64,000 nucleotides of DNA from Lewinellaceae bacterium (GTDB taxonomy: Bacteria > Bacteroidota > Bacteroidia > Chitinophagales > Saprospiraceae), in NCBI GenBank assembly GCA_020636225.1, contig JACJYI010000003.1, positions 434,001 to 498,000 of the forward strand, read 5' to 3'. Positions 52,554 to 61,622 of this stretch are shown piece after piece. Each line of letters begins with the position of its first letter. The stretch's first letter is position 1. Under the pieces are notes generated by a model. It did not search any database. It was given only the letters and a program-made list of their open reading frames with translations, and was not told where the DNA came from. Made by a program: the position numbers and the translations under genes.

Positions 52554-53903
52554 TCATCCCTCGGGGCTGCCACCGACCAGATCATCCAGGTCAAGCCCAT
52601 CGGCCAGTGGGGAGGGAGAGTCGGTACCCGGCAATTCCTCCACGTCGCGAAGTTTGCGCTCGATCGCCCGGGTGCGCACGTCGGCCTTGTCGATGACATT
52701 GGTCGCCTCCTGGAGTTTCTTGCGCGTCAGGGCCAGCACGTCCCCGAATTTTCCGAATTCCGCCTTGACCGCCCCGAGGGTCTTCCATACCTCGCTGCTG
52801 CGCTGTTCGATGGCAATGGACCGGAATCCCATTTGCAGGGCATTGAGGAAGGCCGCGAGGTTGGTGGGGCCGGCAATGAGGATGCGTTGGTCGCGCTGCA
52901 ACTCCTCCATCAGTCCGGGGTGCCGGACCACCTCGGCATACAGTCCTTCGATGGGCAGGAAGAGGACACCGAAATCGGTGGTGTGCGGCGGGGCGATGTA
53001 TTTCTCGCGGATATCCCGGGCCATGATTTTCACCGTACGGAGCAGTTCCTTTTGGGCAGCATCGATGATCTCGGCCCGACCATCTTCGTAGGCGGCCAGG
53101 ACCTGTTCGTAGCGGTCCATGGGGAATTTGGAATCGATGGGCAGCCAGATCGGATCGCCTCCCTTGTCCTTTCCCGGGAATTTGACCGCAAATTCGACAT
53201 GGTTCCCACTGTTGGGGATGGTAGCCACATTCAGGCCATACTGGTCAGGGGTGAGCAACTGCTCCAGGATGTTGCCCAGCTGGATCTCGCCCATCACCCC
53301 CCTCGTCTTGACATTGGACAGCACCCGTTTCAGGTCGCCCACGCCGGTGGCCAGGGTTTGCATTTCACCCAGTCCGAGCTGGACCTTCTCCAGGTGTTCG
53401 CTGACCGTTTTGAAGGATTGCCCCAGTCGTTCCTCCAGGGTCTTGTGCAGTTTCTCATCCACGGTCTCCCGCATGCGTTCGAGCTGGGCGTGGTTGTCCT
53501 TCTGCAAGGTCTCCAGCTGTCGGTTCACCTCGAAGCGGATATCGGCCAGGGATTTGAGGAGGGATTCCTGCAATTCATGGCCACGCTTCTGGTTGCTGTC
53601 GATGAAGGCATTCAGCTGGGATTGGAAGGCCTGCAGGAGGCGGGCCTGTTGTTCGCCGAAGGCATTCAGCTGGGAGGTGGTGGCTTCGCGGTTGGCGTGG
53701 TGTTGCTGCGCCTGTTCTTCCCGGTTGGAGCGGAATTCCGATCGGACCTGTTCTGCGCCCAGGAGCTGTGACTGAAGGAGTTCTTCCCGGATCCTGGCCG
53801 TCAGGGTATCCGCGTCGGGACCTTTGCGGACCAGGGCCAGGATCAGGCTGATCAGGGAAATGGCAAAGGTCAGCCAGAGGAGGATGAGGAGGGTGTCGGT
53901 CAC
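52554..53903 (-). CDS. rmuC: RmuC family DNA recombination protein
   Basis: 449 aa. One N-terminal membrane helix (LLILLWLTFAISLISLI), a long coiled coil to about residue 180, then the RmuC domain (GVMGEIQLGNILEQLL, VEFAVKFPGKDKGG, LPIDSKFPMDRYEQ, FGVLFLPIEGLYAEV), a PD-(D/E)xK nuclease-like fold. RmuC limits DNA inversion and rearrangement. Start codon is GTG (53901-53903); there is no closer ATG. Confidence 0.92.
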   Translation of the reverse strand: MTDTLLILLWLTFAISLISLILALVRKGPDADTLTARIREELLQSQLLGAEQVRSEFRSNREEQAQQHHANREATTSQLNAFGEQQARLLQAFQSQLNAFIDSNQKRGHELQESLLKSLADIRFEVNRQLETLQKDNHAQLERMRETVDEKLHKTLEERLGQSFKTVSEHLEKVQLGLGEMQTLATGVGDLKRVLSNVKTRGVMGEIQLGNILEQLLTPDQYGLNVATIPNSGNHVEFAVKFPGKDKGGDPIWLPIDSKFPMDRYEQVLAAYEDGRAEIIDAAQKELLRTVKIMARDIREKYIAPPHTTDFGVLFLPIEGLYAEVVRHPGLMEELQRDQRILIAGPTNLAAFLNALQMGFRSIAIEQRSSEVWKTLGAVKAEFGKFGDVLALTRKKLQEATNVIDKADVRTRAIERKLRDVEELPGTDSPSPLADGLDLDDLVGGSPEG

Positions 53904-53975
53904 GATCGGGGTAGGCTATTCATCCCAAAGTTCGTGAAACTACCGGGCAATCCGCAATGTCGGGTTCAAATGCAC

Positions 53976-53999
53976 GATGCCCCCGCAAGCGGAGGCATC
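53976..53999. other. Strong hairpin upstream of rmuC
   Basis: GATGCC-C-CCGC (53976-53986) pairs with GCGG-A-GGCATC (53989-53999), ten pairs around one mismatch and a 2-base apex. It lies between the end of the PepSY-like gene and the start of rmuC. There is no T-run on either strand, so a simple terminator is doubtful. Confidence 0.5.
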
Positions 54000-54081
54000 G
54001 GCGAAGATGGCAGGTGCAGCCTGATCAGGATGAATGGCGGGTGTTTCCATAGAAGGGTGTCGGCTGTACCTCCAGAGATTA

Positions 54082-54543
54082 TCATTGACGGGGTATGTGT
54101 GTCACCAGGTAGCCTTGCGGATTGACCCGGATCGTGTCAGCGGGGGCACCACGCCTGGTCAGATGCAGTTCATACAACACGGGGTATCGCCTGTTGGAGA
54201 CCTGGTACGCCGCAGAGATGGTGTATCCGCGATAGAATGCCTTCCGGGCCGTAATCACCTCATCGGGGAGGTCAACTTCTTCCAGGCGGATCCGGGTCTC
54301 CACCCACTCGCCACTGGGAGTGAATACGGCGTGGCGGGTGCGGTGATCTCCTTCGGATGGCAGGAATCGTGCCTGGAGGTATTCGCGGTCGGTCAGGGAC
54401 CAGGCAACGTCACGGGCATCAGGGTGTTGCGCCAGCAGGGCGGTCGATGCCTCCTCAGGTACCTGGGTCCAGGCGGTCGATTGAGCTACCGAGGGGTAGC
54501 TTCCAATGAGGATCAGTTGGAAAAGGATGATCAGCTGTTTCAT
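54082..54543 (-). CDS. PepSY-like exported protein 1
   Basis: 153 aa, signal peptide (MKQLIILFQLILIGSYPSVAQ). The mature part has the Bacteroidota PepSY-like pattern: a helix with HPDARDVAWS, strand YLQARFLPS, strand HAVFTPSGEWVETR, then VDLPDEVITARKAFYRGYTI and YPVLYELHL. This putative beta-lactamase-inhibitor-like fold is common in periplasmic Bacteroidota proteins of unknown role. It resembles the gene at 55253 in layout. Confidence 0.78.
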   Translation of the reverse strand: MKQLIILFQLILIGSYPSVAQSTAWTQVPEEASTALLAQHPDARDVAWSLTDREYLQARFLPSEGDHRTRHAVFTPSGEWVETRIRLEEVDLPDEVITARKAFYRGYTISAAYQVSNRRYPVLYELHLTRRGAPADTIRVNPQGYLVTHIPRQ

Positions 54544-55179
54544 GGTGTGAAGGTCAGGTGTTCAAGAATCGCTTGGGTGAGGCTGCCTGTCTGCTGGCGT
54601 TCCATGCATCTCGGCAGCCGCTGTATAGAAAAGACCATTGACGACCAGGCTTGATGCAACACCGGCATTCGAGATCCCTGGATGACCAGGTTGACCACCC
54701 ATCCGGGGCGATGTTTGTCGATGAAGGGAGGTCGGTCATCAGTGAAACCCAGGCACTCGAAGAGGATGTTAATGAACCACAAATGATTAATTGTATAAAT
54801 ATGAAATAATTAAATTCGATTCGATATTGACCGGTCGTTTCACTCAGGACGATCCGGCATGGTACCCCGGAGGGATCTGGTGGCAGCGAATACCGATGTA
54901 CATGACCATCCGGATATCATCCCTGACCTGACCGCCGGACTTATGCCCCAGGAGATCGCCGGATCAATGGAGGGGGGCCATGCCAGTGTGGAGACCAACC
55001 GGACGGGTCTGTTCAGGCGACTGTTCGCCTTCATGGGGCCGGCCCGACGGATCGTTTGATTCCGATCAGTACGGAACAGGCGCGAGCTATGCTGCGCTCT
55101 TTTGCCAGTGTGGCTGGACGGTTCCATTCTTTTCAAGTGGCGAGGTGTGATCCATGCCGGGTGGGTCGTAAAGGGCACG
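54544..55179. other. Intergenic region without a credible gene
   Basis: 636 bp between the two PepSY-like genes. Part is very AT-rich (54785-54830), the rest GC-rich. Open frames here are basic and Ser/Arg-rich with no domain features and are not called. It may hold promoters for the gene at 54082. Confidence 0.4.
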
Positions 55180-55218
55180 AAAAAAGCCCGGCATCATCAC
55201 TTCAGATGATCACCGGGC
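55180..55218 (-). terminator. Intrinsic terminator of PepSY-like gene 2
   Basis: On the minus strand GCCCGG...GATC, with loop CTGAAG, pairs to GATGATG-CCGGGC and is followed by six T residues. It lies 35 bp past the stop of the gene at 55253. Confidence 0.85.
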
Positions 55219-55252
55219 CCAACCTATATGAGTAGAACAATTCGGATGCAGA

Positions 55253-55714
55253 TCAATTGGCGGCCAGGACGGAGGAGGCAGTGTCCAGTACATCGCTTTG
55301 GAAGAGGATGGCCTGGCTGGCCTGGTTTTCCAGCACCACTTCGTACTGGGTGGTCCGTTCGGGTGTCGAGCACCAGATCACCTTGACCGGATGATAACCG
55401 GGATGGTTCATGGTGGCTCCTTCCAGGATTTCCTCAGGGGTTTCCCGAAGTGGGAGGCAGGCCCAGGTTTCCTTCCAGGTTCCGTCGATGGTGTAGATCG
55501 CCGTAGTCCACCAGGTACAGTTTTCGTTCATGAGGAACCTGACCTTGATCAGGGATTCGTCAATGCTGTACCAGTCTTCGACGACGGCATCAGGGTAGTT
55601 CGCCTGCAGGTGTCTGCCGGCGATGACAGGCACACTGGAAAGCGGTCGATCCTGGGCGGGCAACATGGTGATGCATGTGCTGAGTAGGATGCTGAGAATG
55701 ATCGCGTTTTTCAT
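55253..55714 (-). CDS. PepSY-like exported protein 2
   Basis: 153 aa, signal peptide (MKNAIILSILLSTCITMLPAQ). It follows the same plan as 54082-54543: helix with NYPDAVVEDWYS, strand LIKVRFLM, strand WWTTAIYTIDGTWKETW, LRETPEEILEGA and TTQYEVVLEN. Several Cys (about four) differ from copy 1. Likely periplasmic, role unknown. Confidence 0.75.
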   Translation of the reverse strand: MKNAIILSILLSTCITMLPAQDRPLSSVPVIAGRHLQANYPDAVVEDWYSIDESLIKVRFLMNENCTWWTTAIYTIDGTWKETWACLPLRETPEEILEGATMNHPGYHPVKVIWCSTPERTTQYEVVLENQASQAILFQSDVLDTASSVLAAN

Positions 55715-56190
55715 GATGTGCAGATTTCTGGTGAATGGATCAGGAGGTTGCCGGGTCTTGTTTCGTGGTCTCCCTCACTGATCGCTTGTATTCAGAAGAC
55801 AACTCACGGCGGGTGTTGGCTATTGGATATTGAAAGCCAGGCACTTGGAAAGCGATGTCCTCATGCGTTTTCAGGACGATCATCGGATATGGCCTGGTAT
55901 TGGTCGGAAAAACACAAGTACCGGCTGACAGTGTTAAGGTTTTCTTAAAATTCCGGCACTATGGAACGGCATCCTTTCGGTCGGCAGGAATGGGCCTTTT
56001 CCATGTCTTGAATCGGATAATGGATACGTGATTTGAATATTTCATGGGATGAGATCCATATATCCGGTTGAAAAACAATACATTTAGAGCATGTTCCCGT
56101 CTGGATTTCATCCGATTCGGGATCACCGATCGGCTGTTCGGGCCGCAATGAACGTTTCTTTTTTCGATCACATGTTAATCAATACCCTTT
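55715..56190. other. Divergent intergenic region without a gene
   Basis: 476 bp between divergent PepSY-like gene 2 and the SnoaL-like gene. It is AT-rich toward 55920-56100. It presumably contains promoters for both, but no clear TAnnTTTG pair was found. Confidence 0.4.
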
Positions 56191-56700
56191 ATGAGAACTC
56201 CCTTTCTACTTGCCGGAATTCTATTCCTCGCCCTGACCGCCTGCAACCAGGCCACCGAAGAACCACCTGTGGACATGGATGCACTGACATCCCAGATCCA
56301 GGGGATGGAGGATGCGTACATGAATGCCGAGATCGCCAAGGATGCCGATGGCATCGTGGCCTACTATGCCGATGATGTCATCAGCTACGGAACGAATCGC
56401 GAACCACAGGTTGGCAAGGATGCCATTCGTCAACGGCTGGCGGAGCGGATGGCCAAGGATACTACCGGGAACACCCCCAGCTTCAAGGTGCTGGAGATCT
56501 TTGGCAGCGGTGACTATCTCACCGAGATCGGCTCCTGGACCAATACCGCGCCGGATGGTTCGGTTGCCGACAAGGGAACCTATTTCTCGATCTTCCGCAA
56601 GAATGAGGACGGATCCTATTCCTGTATCCGCGACATGGCGGTCAGTTCCATGCCTCGCAAGGATGCTGCAGAAGCCACAGAAGCGGCCCCTGCTGAATAG
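56191..56700 (+). CDS. SnoaL/DUF4440-like lipoprotein
   Basis: 169 aa, lipoprotein signal (LAGILFLALTAC). The mature part has an NTF2-like cone fold: helix MEDAYMNAEIAKDADGIVAY, strand YYADDVISYG, VGKDAIRQRLAER, then strands TEIGSWTNTAPDGSVADKG and FSIFRKNEDGSYSCIRD. This is the DUF4440/SnoaL-like class of proteins that bind or transform small ligands. The C-terminus is a short Ala/Glu-rich tail. Monocistronic, bounded by a terminator. Confidence 0.85.
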   Translation: MRTPFLLAGILFLALTACNQATEEPPVDMDALTSQIQGMEDAYMNAEIAKDADGIVAYYADDVISYGTNREPQVGKDAIRQRLAERMAKDTTGNTPSFKVLEIFGSGDYLTEIGSWTNTAPDGSVADKGTYFSIFRKNEDGSYSCIRDMAVSSMPRKDAAEATEAAPAE

Positions 56701-56719
56701 TCAGAACGAACTTCCCGAT

Positions 56720-56756
56720 AAAAAAAGAGCCCCGATCACTCGGGGCTCTTTTTTTT
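56720..56756. terminator. Bidirectional terminator between SnoaL-like gene and nrdJ
   Basis: Perfect stem GAGCCCCGA (56727-56735) / TCGGGGCTC (56740-56748) with 4-base loop TCAC, flanked by an A-run on the left and eight T on the right. It serves both converging genes. Confidence 0.95.
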
Positions 56757-56768
56757 CAGGCATCTGGA

Positions 56769-59330
56769 TCAACCACATTCAGAAAATCCACAGCTCTTGC
56801 AGGTCAGACAGCCTTCCTTGTATTGGAGGCCTTCCTTGTCTCCGCAGGCATCACAGTGACTGGCTGCGGCGGTCGTGCCGTCCGGAATGAACTGCTTCAA
56901 TGCTCGGACCACACCATTCTTCCAGGTGTTGATATAATCCTCGGGGACATTGAGTCCTTCGATCAGATCGACCACGTAATACAGGGGCATGCCATGTCGA
57001 AGGATGCCGGAGATCAGCTTGGCATAATTCCAGTATTCCTTGTTGAAGCTCCGTGACAGACCTTCAATGGTGATGCGATATCCTTCCCGGTCGAGGAATT
57101 GGAAGTCATAGCGGTTGTTGCCATCGTCATCCTTCTGCTTGAGGACAAAGCCACTGTGTACATAGTCGGGCAGGCGGAACGTGTCTTCTGCCTTGCCAGT
57201 GAAAATCTCGTAGGGACGCCCATCGACCAGACCGATCACGGCGATCCAGTCCTCGCTGCTGTTCTTGAACCGAACGACGGCCGCTTCGAGGCGATCCGGA
57301 CGCTTGGGAGGCATGGTTTCCTGGAAGGCCGGAGTAGCCCGCTCCTTGGCCGCGGAGTCCGATACCAATACGCCGGACCGGGAGCCATCGCGATAGATGG
57401 TGCAGCCCTTGCAACCGTTTTCCCAGGCGGCCATATAGATCTGGTTGACCATTTCCTCGGTGGTTTCGGCAGGGACGTTCACCGTGACGCTGATCGAGTG
57501 GTCCACCCATTTCTGGATAGCTCCCTGCATTTTCACCTTCTGCACCCAATCTACGTCATTGGCGGTTGCGCCATGATAAGGTGATTGTTCGATGATCGGC
57601 GCCAGTTCGTCGTTGGTCATCCGCATCACCTTCTCCGGATCGTATCCGTTGGCCTTCAGCCAGGTGATGAAATGATGGTGGAAGACCTGGTATTCCTCCC
57701 AGTGATCGCCGACCTCGTCGATGAAGGAGACCCGGGCATCGACATCCTGTGGATTGACCTTGCGACGACGGGTGTAGTGGATGAGGAATGCCGGTTCGAT
57801 CCCGGAACTGGTCTGGCTGAGCAGGCTGGTGGTGCCGGTGGGCGCAATAGTCAGCAAGGCCAGGTTCCGACGTCCGGAAGCCGTCATGGCCTCATAGAGG
57901 TCCGGATCGGCTTCGCGCAGGCGCTGGATGAACGGATTCTTGAGTTCCCGGGCGCTGTCATAGATGGGGAAGGCGCCCCGCTCGCCCGCCATGATGACCG
58001 AGGAGCGATAGGCTTCCAGGGCCAGGGTCTGTTGCACTTTGACGGCAAAGGCAATGGCTTCGTCGCCACCATAGCGCAGGCCGAGAGCGGCCAGCATGTC
58101 GCCTTCCGCCGTGATGCCCAGGCCGGTGCGGCGTCCCTGCACGCAGGTGTGGCGGATCTTTTCCCACAGTTCCCGTTCGGTCCGCTTCACACCGGCGGCC
58201 TCCGGGTCGTGGTCAATCTTGTCCAGGATACGATCGATATGCTCCAGTTCGAGATCGATGATGTCATCCATCAGGCGCTGGGCCAGCCGGACATCCGCCC
58301 GGAAGGTCTCGAAATCAAAGTAGGCCGTCTCCGTGAACGGATCGATCACATAGTGATAGAGGTTGAGGGCCAGGAGTCGGCAGGAGTCGTAGGGGCAGAG
58401 CGGGATCTCACCGCACGGGTTGGTCGAAATGGTCTGGAATCCCTTGTCGGCATAGCAATCCGGCACGGATTCCTTGATGATGGTATCCCAGAAGAGGACA
58501 CCGGGTTCGGCAGATTTCCAGGCATTGTGGATGATCTTTTTCCAGATCGCGCCGGCGTCCGCCTCCTTGGTGATCTTCGGTGTCTCGGCATCGACCGGGT
58601 AGCGCAACTCGTAAGGCTTGCCGGTGCGAGCCGCCTCCAGCAGGCCATGGTCCACCCGTACGGAAATGTTGGCGCCGGTCACCTTGCCCATTTCCAGTTT
58701 GGCATCAATGAATTTCTCCACATCCGGATGCCGGGAGGAAACGGTGAGCATCAGGGCGCCGCGCCGGCCGTCCTGGGCGACTTCCCGGGTCGAATTGGAA
58801 TAGCGTTCCATGAACGGGACGATACCGGTACTGGACAGGGCACTGTTCAATACAGCGGAGCCTTCGGGACGGATATGCGTCAGGTCGATCCCCACGCCTC
58901 CGCGGCGTTTCATGAGCTGGACCAGTTCCTCGTCGGCTTTCATGATCCCGCCATAGGAGTCGGCTCCTGTGCCGATGACAAAACAGTTGGACAGGGAGGC
59001 CACCTGGAAGGTATTGCCGATGCCCGCCATCGGACTGCCCTGGGGGATGATCCGTTTGAACTGATGCAGAGCCTGGTAGATCTCTTCTTCCGTTACTGGA
59101 TTCGGATACTTGGCCTCGATACGGGCCAGCTCCCTGGCGATGCGTCGATGCATGTCATCGGGCGTGCGCTCGTAGATGTTTCCCCTCGAGTCCTTGAGGG
59201 CGTATTTGTTCAGCCATACGGTAGCGGCCAGTTCATCGCCACCGAAATAGGCGGTAGCGGCCTGGAGGACTTCAGAACGGGCATAGGAAGGCTGGCTCAC
59301 CACGTGAGTCTTTGTCTTGATGGAAGGCAT
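56769..59330 (-). CDS. nrdJ: Adenosylcobalamin-dependent (class II) ribonucleoside-diphosphate reductase
   Basis: 853 aa. The barrel motifs include SLSNCFVIG (first redox Cys), MKRRGGVGIDLTHIRPEG, STNPCGEIPLCPYDSCRLL (active-site Cys and Glu) and IAPTGTTSLL. A C-terminal zinc-ribbon-like CDACGDKEG...CLTCKSCGF and the B12-dependent layout mark class II. It converts ribonucleotides to deoxyribonucleotides with or without oxygen. The ATG at 59330 is used; a TTG at 59351 is the alternative. No second subunit gene is adjacent, as expected for this class. Confidence 0.95.
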   Translation of the reverse strand: MPSIKTKTHVVSQPSYARSEVLQAATAYFGGDELAATVWLNKYALKDSRGNIYERTPDDMHRRIARELARIEAKYPNPVTEEEIYQALHQFKRIIPQGSPMAGIGNTFQVASLSNCFVIGTGADSYGGIMKADEELVQLMKRRGGVGIDLTHIRPEGSAVLNSALSSTGIVPFMERYSNSTREVAQDGRRGALMLTVSSRHPDVEKFIDAKLEMGKVTGANISVRVDHGLLEAARTGKPYELRYPVDAETPKITKEADAGAIWKKIIHNAWKSAEPGVLFWDTIIKESVPDCYADKGFQTISTNPCGEIPLCPYDSCRLLALNLYHYVIDPFTETAYFDFETFRADVRLAQRLMDDIIDLELEHIDRILDKIDHDPEAAGVKRTERELWEKIRHTCVQGRRTGLGITAEGDMLAALGLRYGGDEAIAFAVKVQQTLALEAYRSSVIMAGERGAFPIYDSARELKNPFIQRLREADPDLYEAMTASGRRNLALLTIAPTGTTSLLSQTSSGIEPAFLIHYTRRRKVNPQDVDARVSFIDEVGDHWEEYQVFHHHFITWLKANGYDPEKVMRMTNDELAPIIEQSPYHGATANDVDWVQKVKMQGAIQKWVDHSISVTVNVPAETTEEMVNQIYMAAWENGCKGCTIYRDGSRSGVLVSDSAAKERATPAFQETMPPKRPDRLEAAVVRFKNSSEDWIAVIGLVDGRPYEIFTGKAEDTFRLPDYVHSGFVLKQKDDDGNNRYDFQFLDREGYRITIEGLSRSFNKEYWNYAKLISGILRHGMPLYYVVDLIEGLNVPEDYINTWKNGVVRALKQFIPDGTTAAASHCDACGDKEGLQYKEGCLTCKSCGFSECG

Positions 59331-59591
59331 TTTTTTGGGTTTTTCGAACAAAAAAGGGATGTGCTGAAGTGCTGTCCCTTTGGAAAGGTGAAGGTCCGGA
59401 ATTCAGAGGAGGGGGCAAAGACATGAGAGGAATTTGTCAGGTGTTTTTATCCACAGCAGGTGGAAATCTTTTTTTCGGTTTCCGGGAATTTGGCAGGGTA
59501 GGGACAGGAGGCGAGCGGGGTCGTATCCAAAGGCGGATGCGGAGAAATTTCAGTGACTTTGCCATCTTTGGGTAGCTACCACGAAACGCTT

Positions 59592-60872
59592 ATGGTCTTT
59601 CTGATCCTTTTCTTTCTGATTCTGTTGAACGGGTTTTTCTCCATGAGCGAGATCGCCATTGTCTCGGCCAGGAAGAGTCGGCTGGAATCGTCGGCCAAGC
59701 GGGGAGACCGCAAGGCGCGCATCGCCTTGCGAACGGCCGAGGCACCCAATTCCTTCCTGTCGACCGTGCAGATCGGGATCACCCTGATCGGGATCCTCAT
59801 GGGTCTGTACAGCGGCGAACACATCACGGCAGACCTGGCCGATCGACTGGGCCAGGTCTCCTGGCTGTCCGAGTTTGCCGATACCCTGGCCATGGTCATC
59901 GTGGTGGTGATCATGACCTTCTTCTCCCTCGTCCTGGGTGAGTTGGTGCCCAAGCGCATCGGGCTGAGCAGTCCGGAGTGGATCGCCCGCATGGTGGCCA
60001 GGCCTATGCAGTGGGTCGCCTGGCTGACCTCCCCTTTCGTCTGGCTGCTGACCCGGACCAGTGATCTCATCCTGGCCATCCTGCCGGTGGCCTCCTCGGC
60101 CGATGATCAGGTGACGGAGGAAGAGATCAAGTCCATCCTACACGAGGCGACCATTGGCGGGGAGGTCCAGGCTATCGAACAGGATATCGTGGAGCGGGTG
60201 TTCAGCATGGGCGACCGAAAGGTCGCTTCGCTCATGACGCATCGCAGCGACATGGTGTTCCTGCAGATGGACATGTCTCCCGCCATGATCCGGGAAGTGG
60301 TTTCCGCCGATCTGCACCTGGTCTACCCGGTCCATGAGGGCGACCCGGGTGATGTGGTCGGCATGGTCCTTCTCAAGGACCTGTTTGCCGGACTGCATTT
60401 GCCATCCTTTCAGTTGAAGGACCACCTCCATCCGGTTCCCTATCTGTCCGAGCGCCTCTCGGCCTATGAGGCATTGCAGCAGTTCAAGGATACCAAGGTG
60501 ACCTATGGTGTGGTCATTGACGAGTTCGGCCAGCTCGAGGGGCTGATCACCATGAAAGACCTGCTGGTGGCCCTGGTGGGGGATGCCGCCGAGTTTGACG
60601 ACGATGAATATGGCTTTGTAGAACGGCCCGATGGCTCCTGGCTGGTGGACGGTCAGTATCCCCTGGCGGAGTTCTTTTGCCGGTTCGATCTGGATGAATG
60701 GATCGCGGAGTACCCGTTCAATACCCTGGGTGGCCTGATCATGCACGAGCTGCATCAGGTACCCAAAACAGGAGACCGGGTAAAATGGCATGACTTCCTC
60801 CTGGAAGTGATCGATATGGATCGGGCCCGTATTGATAAAGTGCTGGTTTCCAGGAAGGGACCTGCGGAGTAG
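59592..60872 (+). CDS. CNNM/CorC (HlyC) family transporter
   Basis: 426 aa. An N-terminal DUF21/CNNM membrane domain (MVFLILFFLILLNGFFSMSEIAI, then IVVVIMTFFSLVLGELVPKRIGL), two CBS domains (MTHRSDMVFLQMD, VPYLSERLSAYEALQQF, VIDEFGQLEGLITMKDLL) and a C-terminal CorC/HlyC domain (YGFVERPDGSWLVDGQYPL). Family members act in Mg2+/Co2+ or other divalent cation handling. The ATG at 59592 is preferred to a GTG at 59553, because the helix begins there. Confidence 0.93.
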   Translation: MVFLILFFLILLNGFFSMSEIAIVSARKSRLESSAKRGDRKARIALRTAEAPNSFLSTVQIGITLIGILMGLYSGEHITADLADRLGQVSWLSEFADTLAMVIVVVIMTFFSLVLGELVPKRIGLSSPEWIARMVARPMQWVAWLTSPFVWLLTRTSDLILAILPVASSADDQVTEEEIKSILHEATIGGEVQAIEQDIVERVFSMGDRKVASLMTHRSDMVFLQMDMSPAMIREVVSADLHLVYPVHEGDPGDVVGMVLLKDLFAGLHLPSFQLKDHLHPVPYLSERLSAYEALQQFKDTKVTYGVVIDEFGQLEGLITMKDLLVALVGDAAEFDDDEYGFVERPDGSWLVDGQYPLAEFFCRFDLDEWIAEYPFNTLGGLIMHELHQVPKTGDRVKWHDFLLEVIDMDRARIDKVLVSRKGPAE

Positions 60873-60904
60873 CCATCAGGCGACAATTTTTTAGTGAACA
60901 AAAC

Positions 60905-60935
60905 TTGTATAAATGAACAGCGTTCAGTAACTTTG
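60905..60935 (+). promoter_or_regulatory. TetR-gene promoter with operator-like palindrome in its spacer
   Basis: TTG (60905-60907), a 20-bp spacer and TAACTTTG (60928-60935) fit the Bacteroidota promoter exactly. Inside the spacer, TGAAC-AGC-GTTCA (60914-60926) is a perfect palindromic site of the type used by TetR regulators, so the gene at 60964 probably represses itself. The motif TTGTTCAATTA lies at about 60938-60948 and again at about 61603-61613 ahead of the tolC-like gene. Confidence 0.65.
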
Positions 60936-60963
60936 CGTTGTTCAATTATTTGATCGTCGTCAT

Positions 60964-61581
60964 ATGGGTATTGCCGAACGGAAGGAACGGGAAAAGGTCG
61001 AGCTGCGGGAGCACATCCTCCAGGGGGCCATGGACGTGTTCACGGAGGTCGGATACGAGCAGGCCACCATCCGCAAGATCGCCCAGCGGATCGAGTACAG
61101 TCCGGGTACCATCTATCTCTATTTTACCGACAAGGATGCCATCCTCTTTGAGCTGCACAAGCGGGCATTCGGTGAACTGGAAGGGGCATTTGCCCCCTTG
61201 CTGACGATCGATGACCCGGTGGAACGCATTCGCCAGATGGGTCACACCTATATCCGGTTTGCCCTGGACAAGCCCATGTTGTATGAATTGATGTTCATCC
61301 TGCAGGCCCCGATGAAGGCGGAGGAAGTGTGCGATGATTGGGAGGAAGGACACCGTTCCTTTCTTTTCCTGGTGGAAGCGGTGAAACAGGCACAGCAGGC
61401 GAATCGGTTTTCCCAGGCCTCCCCGGAGGTGATCGCCCTCAGTTTCTGGTCCTCCGTTCACGGTCTGGCTGCCCTCTACTTGCGGGATCGGTTCAAGATG
61501 TTCGCCGAGGAGGAGGTCCCCCAATTGATCGCCGGTTCCATCGATGCGATGATCCATTGTTTCAGCCGGGGAGCGGACTAA
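60964..61581 (+). CDS. TetR/AcrR family regulator
   Basis: 205 aa. N-terminal helix-turn-helix domain: ILQGAMDVFTEVGYEQATIRKIAQRIEYSPGTIYLYF, the standard TetR signature at about residues 18-55. The C-terminal ligand-binding domain resembles WHG or C-terminal TetR domains. It sits just before the tolC-like and MFP genes in the same direction and likely controls them in response to an efflux substrate. Confidence 0.93.
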   Translation: MGIAERKEREKVELREHILQGAMDVFTEVGYEQATIRKIAQRIEYSPGTIYLYFTDKDAILFELHKRAFGELEGAFAPLLTIDDPVERIRQMGHTYIRFALDKPMLYELMFILQAPMKAEEVCDDWEEGHRSFLFLVEAVKQAQQANRFSQASPEVIALSFWSSVHGLAALYLRDRFKMFAEEEVPQLIAGSIDAMIHCFSRGAD

Positions 61582-61622
61582 TTTTTTTGCCTAATAACTA
61601 AACATTGTTCAATTAATAAATT

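Noticed and set aside
53941..54000. tRNA-like T-arm (GGGTTCAAATGC)
   Set aside because: No acceptor stem, D-arm or anticodon arm can be drawn around it.
57585..59426. Long plus-strand open frame (613 aa) opposite nrdJ
   Set aside because: nrdJ on the minus strand is unmistakable; the antisense frame shows no motif.
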